From: Bacteroidales bacterium
GTDB taxonomy: Bacteria > Bacteroidota > Bacteroidia > Bacteroidales > VadinHA17
Reading direction: 5' to 3'
Assembly: GCA_030692905.1 (NCBI GenBank)
Contig: JAUYBT010000040.1
Coordinates: 1 to 18,631 of the forward strand
DNA length: 18,631 nt
The position numbers and the translations under genes were made by a program. Below, in pieces: positions 1 through 7,183 of the stretch; position 1 is the first letter of the stretch, and every line of letters starts with the position of its first letter. The notes beneath the pieces were generated by a model, which saw only the letters and a list, made by a program, of their open reading frames with translations, did no database searches and was not told the DNA's origin.

Positions 1-2
1 AT

Positions 3-155
3 TCAACAATATTCAATTCCCTTAAATATATTTACCTGTCAAAAGAAGATGAATACGCACAGTTCCAGACAAAACTTGCGGTTTATCATGATGACTTTGC
101 CGATTATTCTACCAACGAGTGTACAATGGATGGTACCGCCATCATCGTATATTAA
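3..155 (+). CDS. C-terminal end of a gene entering from the left, possibly a GH9-type glycosidase
   Basis: Frame 3 is open from the left edge to the TAA at 153-155, giving 50 residues that read like a protein C-terminus; the other two forward frames give unconvincing peptides. The segment YHDDFADYSTNECTMDGTA resembles the C-terminal motif of GH9 glycosidases (D-D...Y..NE..[IM]...A), in which the Glu after Asn is the general acid. If so, E38 of the visible part would be catalytic. The assignment is tentative, because only the tail is visible and the usual GH9 segment before this motif is not clear. The next gene starts 63 bp downstream on the same strand, and that gap holds no evident hairpin or promoter. 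That this is a real coding end is more certain than its family. Confidence 0.55.
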   Translation, partial: STIFNSLKYIYLSKEDEYAQFQTKLAVYHDDFADYSTNECTMDGTAIIVY

Positions 156-218
156 CTCTCTGCATTAAACTCTCAATCTGATAATCTTCATAATAATCCT
201 GAAGTACAGTAACTCCGA

Positions 219-953
219 ATGACCGCAAATCATAGCCAAAGTTTAATGTCAAAAGACCAAAGAATTCACAATATAGAGGGTATTGAATTCAAAGTGATAT
301 ATTCAAGAAGAAGGACTCTGGGAATCAGTATTCTTCCAGATTCATCGGTAATAGTCAGGGTACCATATCTGACATCTTTTAAGACCATCAGCAAAGTCAT
401 TCAGCAAAAAGCCGGATGGATAATAAAACACAAAAACAGTTACAAGGAAAAAGAGAAGAGTAAACTCAACAGAATGTATTTTAGCGGAGAGACCCATCTT
501 TTCCGTGGAAACGAATCTATTTTAAAGATTGAAAAATCCGGTAAACCTTATATCCGGTTTTATGATAATACAATTGAACTTGGAGTAGATAGAACTGATG
601 ATGCCAGGGTATTAAAGTGGTTATTGTATCAGGGATATAAGAATGAAGCTTTGATTGTTATTCCTGATATCATGAATAAGGTTCTTAAAAAATTTGAAGA
701 TCAGATGTTTAAGCCGACGGGACTAATTATCCGTACAATGAAAAGACGATGGGGAAGCTGTTCAAATAAAGGGGTAATAACACTGAGTACAGAACTAATC
801 AAACTGCCAGATCTGTTTATTGAATATGTTATTATTCATGAGTTATGCCACCTAAAACACCATAACCATGGCAAGGAATATTACAGATTACTATCTGAGA
901 TATTTCCTGATTATAAGCAGGTTAGAAAAGAGTTGAGAAAATACATACAATAA
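219..953 (+). CDS. YgjP/DUF45-family metal-dependent peptidase-like protein
   Basis: The 244-residue protein has the hallmarks of the YgjP/DUF45 (WLM-like gluzincin) family. An N-terminal beta-rich segment (about 22-50) contains an SRRRTLGISI stretch like the family's RRKTI motif. RWGSC lies near 178-182, and the zinc motif HELCH at 207-211 is followed by NHG with a likely third ligand, H217. No signal peptide or membrane segment is visible, so it is probably cytosolic. Family members are predicted metalloproteases, often linked to DNA-repair or restriction loci, but their substrates are mostly unknown. ATG at 246 (residue 10) is an alternative start, and neither start has a Shine-Dalgarno sequence. 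It converges on the beta-CASP nuclease gene with a 24 bp gap, and I see no terminator hairpin there. Confidence 0.85.
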   Translation: MTANHSQSLMSKDQRIHNIEGIEFKVIYSRRRTLGISILPDSSVIVRVPYLTSFKTISKVIQQKAGWIIKHKNSYKEKEKSKLNRMYFSGETHLFRGNESILKIEKSGKPYIRFYDNTIELGVDRTDDARVLKWLLYQGYKNEALIVIPDIMNKVLKKFEDQMFKPTGLIIRTMKRRWGSCSNKGVITLSTELIKLPDLFIEYVIIHELCHLKHHNHGKEYYRLLSEIFPDYKQVRKELRKYIQ

Positions 954-977
954 AGGAATACAGAATTGAATTAAATA

Positions 978-2378
978 TTATATTTCGTATTCTTGTCCTT
1001 TAGCAGGTATCTCAATATTTTTATAACCCTCGTTCATGAGTGTAGAAACATATTTTTTCTGTGTTTCATACTCACCATGAACAATAAAGGTCTTCTCTAA
1101 AGCGCTTTTATCCTGACAACTTAAGAAGTCAATCATCTCCTTATAATCGCCATGACCACTGAATGATTCGATTTTTTTCACTTCTGCTTTTACTTCATGT
1201 ACAATTCCATAAATGGAAACCTCTTTATCACCTCTGCCTATTCTTGCTCCAAGGGTTGTTGGTGCACAATATCCTACAATGAGAATAGTGTTTTTCGGAT
1301 CTGAAATATTATTTGCCAGATGATGTTTTACTCGTCCGGCTTCCATCATACCTGAAGCTGAAATAATTACACAAGGCTTCTTATGATCATTAAGTTTTTT
1401 TGAATCTTCAACCCGTGTGATATAAAACAAGCTATTAAAACCAAACGGATCAGTGTCTGTCTCCATCACCTGAAGAAAATTCTTATTAAAACACTCAGGA
1501 TGCATCCTGAAAACAGTTGTTGCGTTTACTGCAAGGGGGCTATCGACAAAAATATCAACTTTAGGCAACCTGCCCTGGTTAAAGAAGTTATTAAGGGTAT
1601 AAACAACCTCCTGTGTGCGCCCGACGCTGAAAGCAGGTATGATAAGCTTGCCACCTTTATTTAAACACGTGTCGACAACTACATTTAATAGTTCTTCTTC
1701 CGCCACTAGCGTTTCGTGATGCAATCTGTCGCCATAAGTTGATTCAGTAATAAGGATATCGGCCTGTGGAAAAGGCTGAGGAGTGGCGAGTATCCGGTCG
1801 AACGGTCTGCCGATATCTCCTGTATAAGCTATCCTCTTAATTTGCCCGTTTTCGATAATCTGAAAATTAGCCACCCCGCCGCCAAGCATATGGCCGGTAT
1901 TAGTGAACTTAACCGTTATGTTTTCGTCAATCCTGAATTTCATCTCATTTGGTACTCCGATAAAGTGAGTCATGCAGGCTGTTGCATCAGCCTGGGTATA
2001 AATCGGGGTCACCAGTGGTAGTCCCTTTTTAGCTCTTCTCTTATTGAATGTAATTGTATCATGCTCCTGTATAAAAGCTGAATCGGCAAGCATTATGGCA
2101 CAAAGATCACGTGTTGCATTTGAACAGACCACTGATCCCCTGAAACCCAGCTTATACATATAAGGTATCAGTCCGGCATGGTCAATATGTGCATGTGTAA
2201 GAATTAAATGATCTATCACGGAGGGGTCAAACATAAGGTCCCTGTTCATGCTGTCGGTTTCGAGTCCTTTACCCTGAAACATACCGCAATCGAGAAGTAT
2301 CTTTTTTCCTGAATCTGTTGTAATGAGATGTTTGCTTCCGGTAACCTCCCTTGCAGCACCTATAAATTTTATTTTCAT
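978..2378 (-). CDS. Beta-CASP metallo-beta-lactamase-fold ribonuclease (CPSF/YSH1-like)
   Basis: This 466-residue protein is a typical bacterial beta-CASP nuclease. The metallo-beta-lactamase part shows T-HAHIDHAG (H62, H64, D66, H67), a later zinc His in TGHMLGG (H163) and the bridging Asp in TGDIG (D187 or D188). The beta-CASP insertion begins near TESTYGD (about 211-217) and includes PAFSVGRTQE. C-terminal motifs SGHGDY and VHGE complete the two-metal site. By family knowledge it cleaves RNA endo- or exonucleolytically in the cytosol; the target is unknown. The start ATG at 2378 has no Shine-Dalgarno sequence. It lies 101 bp downstream of the GntP-1 stop, in a gap with a 7-bp tandem array, so it probably has its own promoter. 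A loose TAnnTTTA box (TATCTTTA, 2407 to 2400) is the best candidate I see. Confidence 0.9.
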   Translation of the reverse strand: MKIKFIGAAREVTGSKHLITTDSGKKILLDCGMFQGKGLETDSMNRDLMFDPSVIDHLILTHAHIDHAGLIPYMYKLGFRGSVVCSNATRDLCAIMLADSAFIQEHDTITFNKRRAKKGLPLVTPIYTQADATACMTHFIGVPNEMKFRIDENITVKFTNTGHMLGGGVANFQIIENGQIKRIAYTGDIGRPFDRILATPQPFPQADILITESTYGDRLHHETLVAEEELLNVVVDTCLNKGGKLIIPAFSVGRTQEVVYTLNNFFNQGRLPKVDIFVDSPLAVNATTVFRMHPECFNKNFLQVMETDTDPFGFNSLFYITRVEDSKKLNDHKKPCVIISASGMMEAGRVKHHLANNISDPKNTILIVGYCAPTTLGARIGRGDKEVSIYGIVHEVKAEVKKIESFSGHGDYKEMIDFLSCQDKSALEKTFIVHGEYETQKKYVSTLMNEGYKNIEIPAKGQEYEI

Positions 2379-2423
2379 TTTAGTAACATATTAATGTTTT
2401 AAAGATAGTGAATTATTAGTTTA

Positions 2424-2458
2424 AGGCGACAGGCAACAGGCGACAGGCAATAGGTAAC
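2424..2458. repeat. Short tandem array, five copies of a 7-bp unit (AGGCRAC)
   Basis: Five successive 7-mers read AGGCGAC, AGGCAAC, AGGCGAC, AGGCAAT, AGGTAAC, followed by a partial AG. The array lies in the gap between the GntP-1 stop and the beta-CASP start. It is not part of any plausible reading frame. The remaining gap shows no hairpin. Confidence 0.9.
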
Positions 2459-2479
2459 AGCCAATTTTTTCAACTAACA

Positions 2480-3799
2480 TTATTTCACAAAAAGACTAAG
2501 AATCATTACACCTGTTAACCCTGTGATACCAATTGATGTTTCCATTACAGTCCATGTTTTCAATGTATCTTTAATGCTCAGATTGAAGTATTCTTTAAAG
2601 AGCCAGAATCCACCATCATTCACATGTCCAACCATCAGACTTCCGGAACCAATTGCCAGAACCATCAACTCAGGGCTTACTCCTGCACCTGAGACCAATG
2701 GCAGAACTATTCCGGCCGTTGTTATGCCTGCAACGGTTGCAGAACCTACACAAAAGCGCAAAATTGTCGCGATAAGCCATCCCAGAAACAAAGGTGAAAG
2801 CGTGGATTGACTCAGCAATTCGCCAATGTATTTACTTACTCCCCCGTCGACCAGAACTTGTTTTAGAGCGCCTGCACCGGCAATAAGGAGCATAATCATC
2901 GTGATACTTGTTACTGAATGAGCCAGGGAATTCATAATGTCAGTTATTTTTCTTCCCCTTACCAGTCCGAGTGTATAAATAGCAAATAAAACAGATAGCA
3001 TCATGGCAATAACCGGATTTCCGAAATATCCCAGCAATTTTCTGATCTCATTATCCTCTGCCAGAAAAAATCCGGCAATAGTGGAAAAGCTGATCAGGAT
3101 AACCGGCAACAGGGAAGAAAAGAAGCTTACCCAAAAGCCTGGCATCTCCTCGTCGGTTAAAACTTTCTGGTTTACAAATTCCTGCAACGGTTTAGCCTCT
3201 ATTTTACTAAGAACTTTTGACAGAAAAGGTCCGGAAATCACTATTGCAGGTATTGCAACAATTATTCCGTAAACCATTGTTTTCCCAAGATCTGCATGGA
3301 ACATTCCTACAATAGCCGTAGGTGCCGGATGAGGTGGCAGATAGCCATGAGTGACAGAAAGAGCGGCCAGCATTGGTAAGCCGACATACAGTAATGGAAG
3401 GCCGGTTGAAGCTGCAACTGTAAAGACAAGTGGGATCATGATGAAAAAGCCAACATCATAGAACAAGGATACACCCACAATAAAACCTGTCAGCATTAAA
3501 GCCAATTGTATATGTTTTATGCCGAAAGCTTTTACCAGTTTTGTTGTTATTCTCTGAGCTGCCCCGCTTTCTGATACCAGTTTACCAAGCATGGAGCCCA
3601 AACCAAGTATCAGGACAAGAAAGCCCATTGTATTCCCAATTCCGTTCTCTATTGATATTACCGCTTCGTTGATGGTCATTCCTTCAGCCAGGGCAACTGC
3701 CAGAGAGACAATGACAAATGATAAAAATGAATTGAATTTTACTACGAGGATCAGGAAAAGAAGAAGGCAAATTCCCAGGATAACAATGATTACCGGCAT
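2480..3799 (-). CDS. GntP-family gluconate/sugar-acid:proton symporter (copy 1)
   Basis: This 439-residue, very hydrophobic protein has about 12-14 predicted membrane segments and is close to the normal GntP length. Diagnostic motifs are FYDVGFF (D115), HGYLPPHPAP (151-160) and the C-terminal GSLMVGHVNDGGFW, the last strongly conserved among gluconate and idonate transporters such as GntT and IdnT. It should import a sugar acid with protons across the inner membrane; the exact substrate cannot be read. It lies downstream of the ADH and Gfo/Idh/MocA genes on the same strand, across a 154 bp gap with two tandem arrays. It could be a third operon member or have its own promoter; no TAnnTTTG box was found directly upstream. 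The grouping of a GntP permease with a Zn-ADH recalls idnT-idnD. Confidence 0.9.
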   Translation of the reverse strand: MPVIIVILGICLLLFLILVVKFNSFLSFVIVSLAVALAEGMTINEAVISIENGIGNTMGFLVLILGLGSMLGKLVSESGAAQRITTKLVKAFGIKHIQLALMLTGFIVGVSLFYDVGFFIMIPLVFTVAASTGLPLLYVGLPMLAALSVTHGYLPPHPAPTAIVGMFHADLGKTMVYGIIVAIPAIVISGPFLSKVLSKIEAKPLQEFVNQKVLTDEEMPGFWVSFFSSLLPVILISFSTIAGFFLAEDNEIRKLLGYFGNPVIAMMLSVLFAIYTLGLVRGRKITDIMNSLAHSVTSITMIMLLIAGAGALKQVLVDGGVSKYIGELLSQSTLSPLFLGWLIATILRFCVGSATVAGITTAGIVLPLVSGAGVSPELMVLAIGSGSLMVGHVNDGGFWLFKEYFNLSIKDTLKTWTVMETSIGITGLTGVMILSLFVK

Positions 3800-3834
3800 A
3801 ATTTGGAATATATTAAGTTACTGGTTATGTATGG

Positions 3835-3876
3835 CTCATAGCTCGTTGCTCGTAGCTGGTTGCTGGTAGCTTATAG
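3835..3876. repeat. Short tandem array, six degenerate copies of a 7-bp unit (CTSGTWG)
   Basis: Six consecutive 7-mers read CTCATAG, CTCGTTG, CTCGTAG, CTGGTTG, CTGGTAG, CTTATAG. They lie in the gap upstream of GntP-1 and downstream of the Gfo/Idh/MocA gene. The central copies differ by single-base changes, as expected for decayed slippage repeats. The sequence is unrelated to the 2424-2458 array, although the period is the same. Confidence 0.88.
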
Positions 3877-3897
3877 TTAATTTATTATAATTTGTAA

Positions 3898-3937
3898 TTT
3901 CTATTTATTTCAATCTATTTCTATTTATTTCAATCTA
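3898..3937. repeat. Perfect direct tandem duplication of a 20-bp unit
   Basis: The 20-mer TTTCTATTTATTTCAATCTA occurs at 3898-3917 and again, identical, at 3918-3937. It lies 21 bp beyond the 7-bp array and 16 bp before the Gfo/Idh/MocA stop. Perfect identity in noncoding DNA suggests a recent duplication. Confidence 0.92.
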
Positions 3938-3953
3938 TATCCAATTCCCAACT

Positions 3954-5057
3954 TTAGGCACTTTTTTCCGGTTTCAGCGGAAATTTAACTACTGCATTAT
4001 CGCGGGAGGAGCGGTAGATTGCAGTGAAAAGTTCCACTGTTCTGCGCCCGGCTTCACCGGTGACAGATGGTTCTGTGTTGTTACTGATTGCAGCAATAAA
4101 ATCTTCAATCTGGTATTGAAAATACCGGACAGTAGGATCGCAGTTGTTAAAAGTTTCTGTATCCTGCCTTATCCATTCTTTGAGCAAATTCTCTTCGCCC
4201 GGAATGGTCCACAGATCATTTACAGGAGGTTCGGCAACACCTGTTCTGCCAGCGATGAACATTGCCCCGCCATCTGTCTGGACACCCGCAGATGCGCCGT
4301 TTTCTCCATGTACATGGACTTTCCCGTAAATTCCGGGTTTCTGAGAATTACTGACAAGGATATTCCCGATAGCACCGCTTTTAAACTTCACTATTGCAAC
4401 TGCTGTATCGTCAACTTCTATGTAGGGATGATTCAGATTTCTCCAGATACCGTACACTTCGTCAACTTCACCCATATACCATAAAAGAATGTCGAGCTGA
4501 TGCGGTGACTGATTAACAAGTACTCCGCCACCTTCCGTCTTCCACGATCCTCTCCATGCATCGGAATCATAATAAACTTTATCGCGCCAGCCCAACATTG
4601 TTACGGTTGCCAGAACCGGTTTTCCTATTTTGCCTTGCTCAATTGCATCCTTGACTCTTTTCACCGGTTCGTACCACCTACGCTGACTTATGACACCTAA
4701 CCTGACATTGTTTTTTTTACATGTTGTAATGATGTCATCGCAATCCTTAAGATCAGAAGCCAATGGCTTTTCAACCAGCACATTAGCGCCTGCTTTTGCC
4801 GCTTCGACGGCAGGTTGCATATGAAAAGGATGGGCAGTGCAGACAATTACCAGGTCAACATTGTTTTCAGTTACCATCCGTGAGATATCTGAATAAGCCA
4901 GCGTTTTGTAAACTGAGGCAAAATCTTCAGCTGTTTTCTGCGTTCTGCTCCACACTCCTGTCAGTCGTACATTGGGTATACTCTGAATAGCTTTTGCATG
5001 GAGATGTGCCACTTTACTGCAGCCGGCAATCGAAATATTATAAATCCTTTCAGCCAT
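3954..5057 (-). CDS. Gfo/Idh/MocA-family NAD(P)-dependent oxidoreductase
   Basis: The 367-residue protein has the two-domain layout of this family. An N-terminal Rossmann domain begins IAGCSKVA (a variant of GxGxxG) and carries the conserved EKP at 96-98, whose Lys is normally catalytic. A C-terminal alpha/beta domain has the GGGVLVNQSPHQLD stretch with the usual His (H186) and Asp (D189). There is no signal peptide, so it is cytosolic. Family members oxidise or reduce sugar, inositol or sugar-acid hydroxyls, and the substrate here is unknown. The gene starts 10 bp after the ADH stop and is almost certainly cotranscribed with it. Two dehydrogenases side by side suggest oxidation at one carbon and reduction at another, as in epimerising pathways; this is inference. 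Confidence 0.9.
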   Translation of the reverse strand: MAERIYNISIAGCSKVAHLHAKAIQSIPNVRLTGVWSRTQKTAEDFASVYKTLAYSDISRMVTENNVDLVIVCTAHPFHMQPAVEAAKAGANVLVEKPLASDLKDCDDIITTCKKNNVRLGVISQRRWYEPVKRVKDAIEQGKIGKPVLATVTMLGWRDKVYYDSDAWRGSWKTEGGGVLVNQSPHQLDILLWYMGEVDEVYGIWRNLNHPYIEVDDTAVAIVKFKSGAIGNILVSNSQKPGIYGKVHVHGENGASAGVQTDGGAMFIAGRTGVAEPPVNDLWTIPGEENLLKEWIRQDTETFNNCDPTVRYFQYQIEDFIAAISNNTEPSVTGEAGRRTVELFTAIYRSSRDNAVVKFPLKPEKSA

Positions 5058-5067
5058 TTGATTAATA

Positions 5068-6099
5068 TTATGGTATCAGAATAACTTTATTCAGCTCTTC
5101 CTCTTTTCTGTAAAGTTTGTTAAACCATCCAGCACCTTCTGAGAGCGGGACCACCGCGGAAATCTGATCATCCACACTTATTTTTCCAGTTTCCAGCAGA
5201 TTAAGAACAACTTCATATTCGCCTCTGATGGCACAGCTGCCAAGTACTTTTAATTCCCGTGTAACAACTTTTTGAAGAGGAAAATTGACTTTAGGAGAAG
5301 CATTCCCTACCAAAACGGCCTTTCCACCTTTACGGAGAACATCGATAGCGATATTTACTGACTCACTTTTACCGACTGCCTCAAATGAGATATCTGCTCC
5401 CCTGGTATTTGTAAGGACATTTATTTTTTCAGCAAGGTTTTCTTCAGTTGAAATGAAGGTGTGGTCCGCTCCGGCTTTTTCTGCCTGCTCAAGACGCTTT
5501 GTATTAATATCAATTGCAATTATCTTTGATGCACCCGACAACTTAAGAAGTTTCAGAATGAAAATCCCGATCATGCCGGCACCAACCACAACACATTTAT
5601 CTCCTGTTTTAATGCCGGAAATATTTATTGAATGAAGAGCAACGGCAACAGCTTCCACCATTGCAGCCTGTTCAAATGTAACACTTTCAGGTATTTTGTA
5701 AAGGATATGCTGAGGAATAGCAATATATTCAGCGAAGGCTCCATCTCTTTTATATGTTCCTGGAGATACACCAATTACCTCGCGGTTGTCACTCAGATTA
5801 TACATCCCTTCAAGAGTAAACCAGTCATCGAGTGGATAAACTGTCGAGTCAAAGGTTACTCTATCACCAGATTTCCACCCTTTTACATCAGCACCTGTTT
5901 TGACAATAACACCTGAAGCCTCATGTCCCATTATCATTGGCGGAATTCTTCTTCCTGTGCTTCCGTCGAAGCCATGAACATCTGATCCACAGATACCACA
6001 TGCCTTTACCCTGACGAGTACCTCATTACTATTTATTTCGGGGTCTGGAACATCTTTGTAAACCAGCTCATTATATTTTTCAAGTACAAGGGCTTTCAT
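5068..6099 (-). CDS. Zn-dependent medium-chain alcohol/polyol dehydrogenase (idonate/sorbitol/threonine-DH-like)
   Basis: The 343-residue MDR enzyme has catalytic-zinc ligands C37 (in CGICGSD) and H59-E60 (MGHE), a second-shell E149, and a Rossmann motif GAGMIG at 173-178. The length equals that of E. coli L-idonate 5-dehydrogenase. The lobe that normally carries four cysteines for structural zinc (about 83-106, around STVYPLDDWF) has none, so this is a single-zinc enzyme, as seen in sorbitol dehydrogenase. It should oxidise a secondary hydroxyl of a polyol or sugar acid with NAD(P) in the cytosol. It leads a two-gene unit with the Gfo/Idh/MocA gene (10 bp gap). A perfect TAnnTTTG box lies 41 bp upstream of its ATG, just after the preceding operon's terminator. 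The exact substrate is undetermined. Confidence 0.9.
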   Translation of the reverse strand: MKALVLEKYNELVYKDVPDPEINSNEVLVRVKACGICGSDVHGFDGSTGRRIPPMIMGHEASGVIVKTGADVKGWKSGDRVTFDSTVYPLDDWFTLEGMYNLSDNREVIGVSPGTYKRDGAFAEYIAIPQHILYKIPESVTFEQAAMVEAVAVALHSINISGIKTGDKCVVVGAGMIGIFILKLLKLSGASKIIAIDINTKRLEQAEKAGADHTFISTEENLAEKINVLTNTRGADISFEAVGKSESVNIAIDVLRKGGKAVLVGNASPKVNFPLQKVVTRELKVLGSCAIRGEYEVVLNLLETGKISVDDQISAVVPLSEGAGWFNKLYRKEEELNKVILIP

Positions 6100-6139
6100 A
6101 TGATAAGGAATAACATTTTATTTCAGAAGTGGTGAAAAG

Positions 6140-6147
6140 CAAATATA
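6140..6147 (-). promoter_or_regulatory. Candidate -7 box of a Bacteroidota promoter for the ADH operon
   Basis: On the minus strand, 6147 to 6140 reads TATATTTG, a perfect match to the Bacteroidota -7 consensus TAnnTTTG. It would put the transcription start about 35 nt before the ADH ATG. No TTTG -33 element is present at the expected spacing, where the terminator stem lies instead, so support is partial. Confidence 0.45.
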
Positions 6148-6182
6148 ATAAAAACAGCAATCCCCGCGGCAGTCACGGGGAT
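6147..6182 (-). terminator. Rho-independent terminator after the glycerate-kinase operon
   Basis: Read on the minus strand, a 7-bp GC-rich stem (ATCCCCG pairing with CGGGGAT, arms 6182-6176 and 6166-6160) encloses a 9-nt loop. It is followed by TTGCTGTTTTTATTAT. It sits 32 bp after the stop of the sulfite-oxidase-fold gene, and its T-rich tail abuts the candidate ADH -7 box. Confidence 0.7.
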
Positions 6183-6213
6183 GAAGTTATAATCTCATGT
6201 AATAATTGAGGAA

Positions 6214-7161
6214 TCAGAATCCCAAGTGTATTTCACTGATTGATTTTATCGCCCTGTCAGAGAAGAAGTCGCATGCTGCAAATACTCTGTACAAACCGCC
6301 ATCCTCATCAGGTTCTGACCGGATCAGCAAAAATTCCTGCTGATCATTTCTGTTAAACAGTTCAGAGTATGATACAGTACATCTGTAACCATCTTTACCC
6401 GCAAAACACATTATTCCTGATTGCAGATTCTCCCTGTTAATGGGATAAAACTTTTGAAGGAGATCTTTCAGGATAATACCGGTAAAGGGTGTAGTGCTGT
6501 GAATGCCTTTGCCCCTTCCATAAAATATTGTATTAAAAGTCTCATTATTAATGTTTTCAGGAAGCTTCTCTATTTCACCTGTAAGTTTCGAACCACTGAA
6601 AATCTTTATCTGAAGCGAATACATAGGAGATAAATCCTTTACTACAGCAAATGACCCGGGAAATGATTTAACAGTAATCTTTACCGGCGAAGATATATTT
6701 CTTTCAGTCACAAGGTCGCTTGCAGCCACAATTTTGCTTTCAACCGGAAGCGGCCACAGCTCCTTTGTCCTGGAAGGTACTATCCTCGACACACTAGTGG
6801 CTATTATGATCTTATGAAGGTTGTTTGGATAGTATATTTCTCCCCAGCTGAACACAACCTTTTGGCCTCCGGCATTTTCAATTTCAATATAAAGATCAAT
6901 AATAGGATTAAATTCTGCACTGTTTGTCTTTTTTAGTACCCTTTTATCAAGAATATCAAAAAGGGAATAACCATCATACCTGAAAGCGCCGACAAACCCG
7001 TCACCGCCGGCACTGTTGAGAAGTGTTTCTTTAACGATTACCGAATATACCAGAAGCTCTGAAAAATCGACCCTCCCGGGATTTGCTATCTCTCCTTCAA
7101 TAATCAATTCCTTTACCGGAAGAGGAAACATTTCAGTATTATCATAAAAGTTATTGGTCAT
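6214..7161 (-). CDS. Sulfite-oxidase-fold (molybdopterin-binding-like) protein with two tandem half-domains
   Basis: Starting from the ATG at 7161 the protein has 315 residues; a TTG at 7179 would add six. An N-terminal segment (EGEIANPGRVDFSELL ... GYSLFDIL) resembles the SUOX/PF00174 molybdopterin domain. The pattern then recurs: NSAGGDG..GAFRYDGYSLFDIL followed by IENAGGQKVVFSWGEIY in the first half, and YGRGKGIHSTTPFTGIILKDLL followed by CFAGKDGYRCTVSYSELF in the second. The cysteine that ligates molybdenum in sulfite oxidases is replaced in copy 1 (NSAGG where ECAGN is usual), so catalysis with Mo is doubtful. No signal peptide is seen, unlike most bacterial SUOX-family enzymes. It follows the glycerate kinase gene closely (22 bp from this ATG) and precedes the terminator. 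Function unknown; a binding or sensing role is speculation. Confidence 0.7.
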   Translation of the reverse strand: MTNNFYDNTEMFPLPVKELIIEGEIANPGRVDFSELLVYSVIVKETLLNSAGGDGFVGAFRYDGYSLFDILDKRVLKKTNSAEFNPIIDLYIEIENAGGQKVVFSWGEIYYPNNLHKIIIATSVSRIVPSRTKELWPLPVESKIVAASDLVTERNISSPVKITVKSFPGSFAVVKDLSPMYSLQIKIFSGSKLTGEIEKLPENINNETFNTIFYGRGKGIHSTTPFTGIILKDLLQKFYPINRENLQSGIMCFAGKDGYRCTVSYSELFNRNDQQEFLLIRSEPDEDGGLYRVFAACDFFSDRAIKSISEIHLGF

Positions 7162-7183
7162 GTCTGAAGTATCTGTCAATTGA

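Noticed and set aside
2424..3937. Possible CRISPR array from regularly repeated short units
   Set aside because: Units are 7 or 20 bp and directly abutting, without unique spacers, and no cas genes are in the window.
7162..7179. TTG start for the sulfite-oxidase-fold gene
   Set aside because: An ATG only 18 bp downstream is a stronger start and the six extra residues show no conserved character. It cannot be fully excluded, because the TTG would place the start 4 bp from the glycerate kinase stop.
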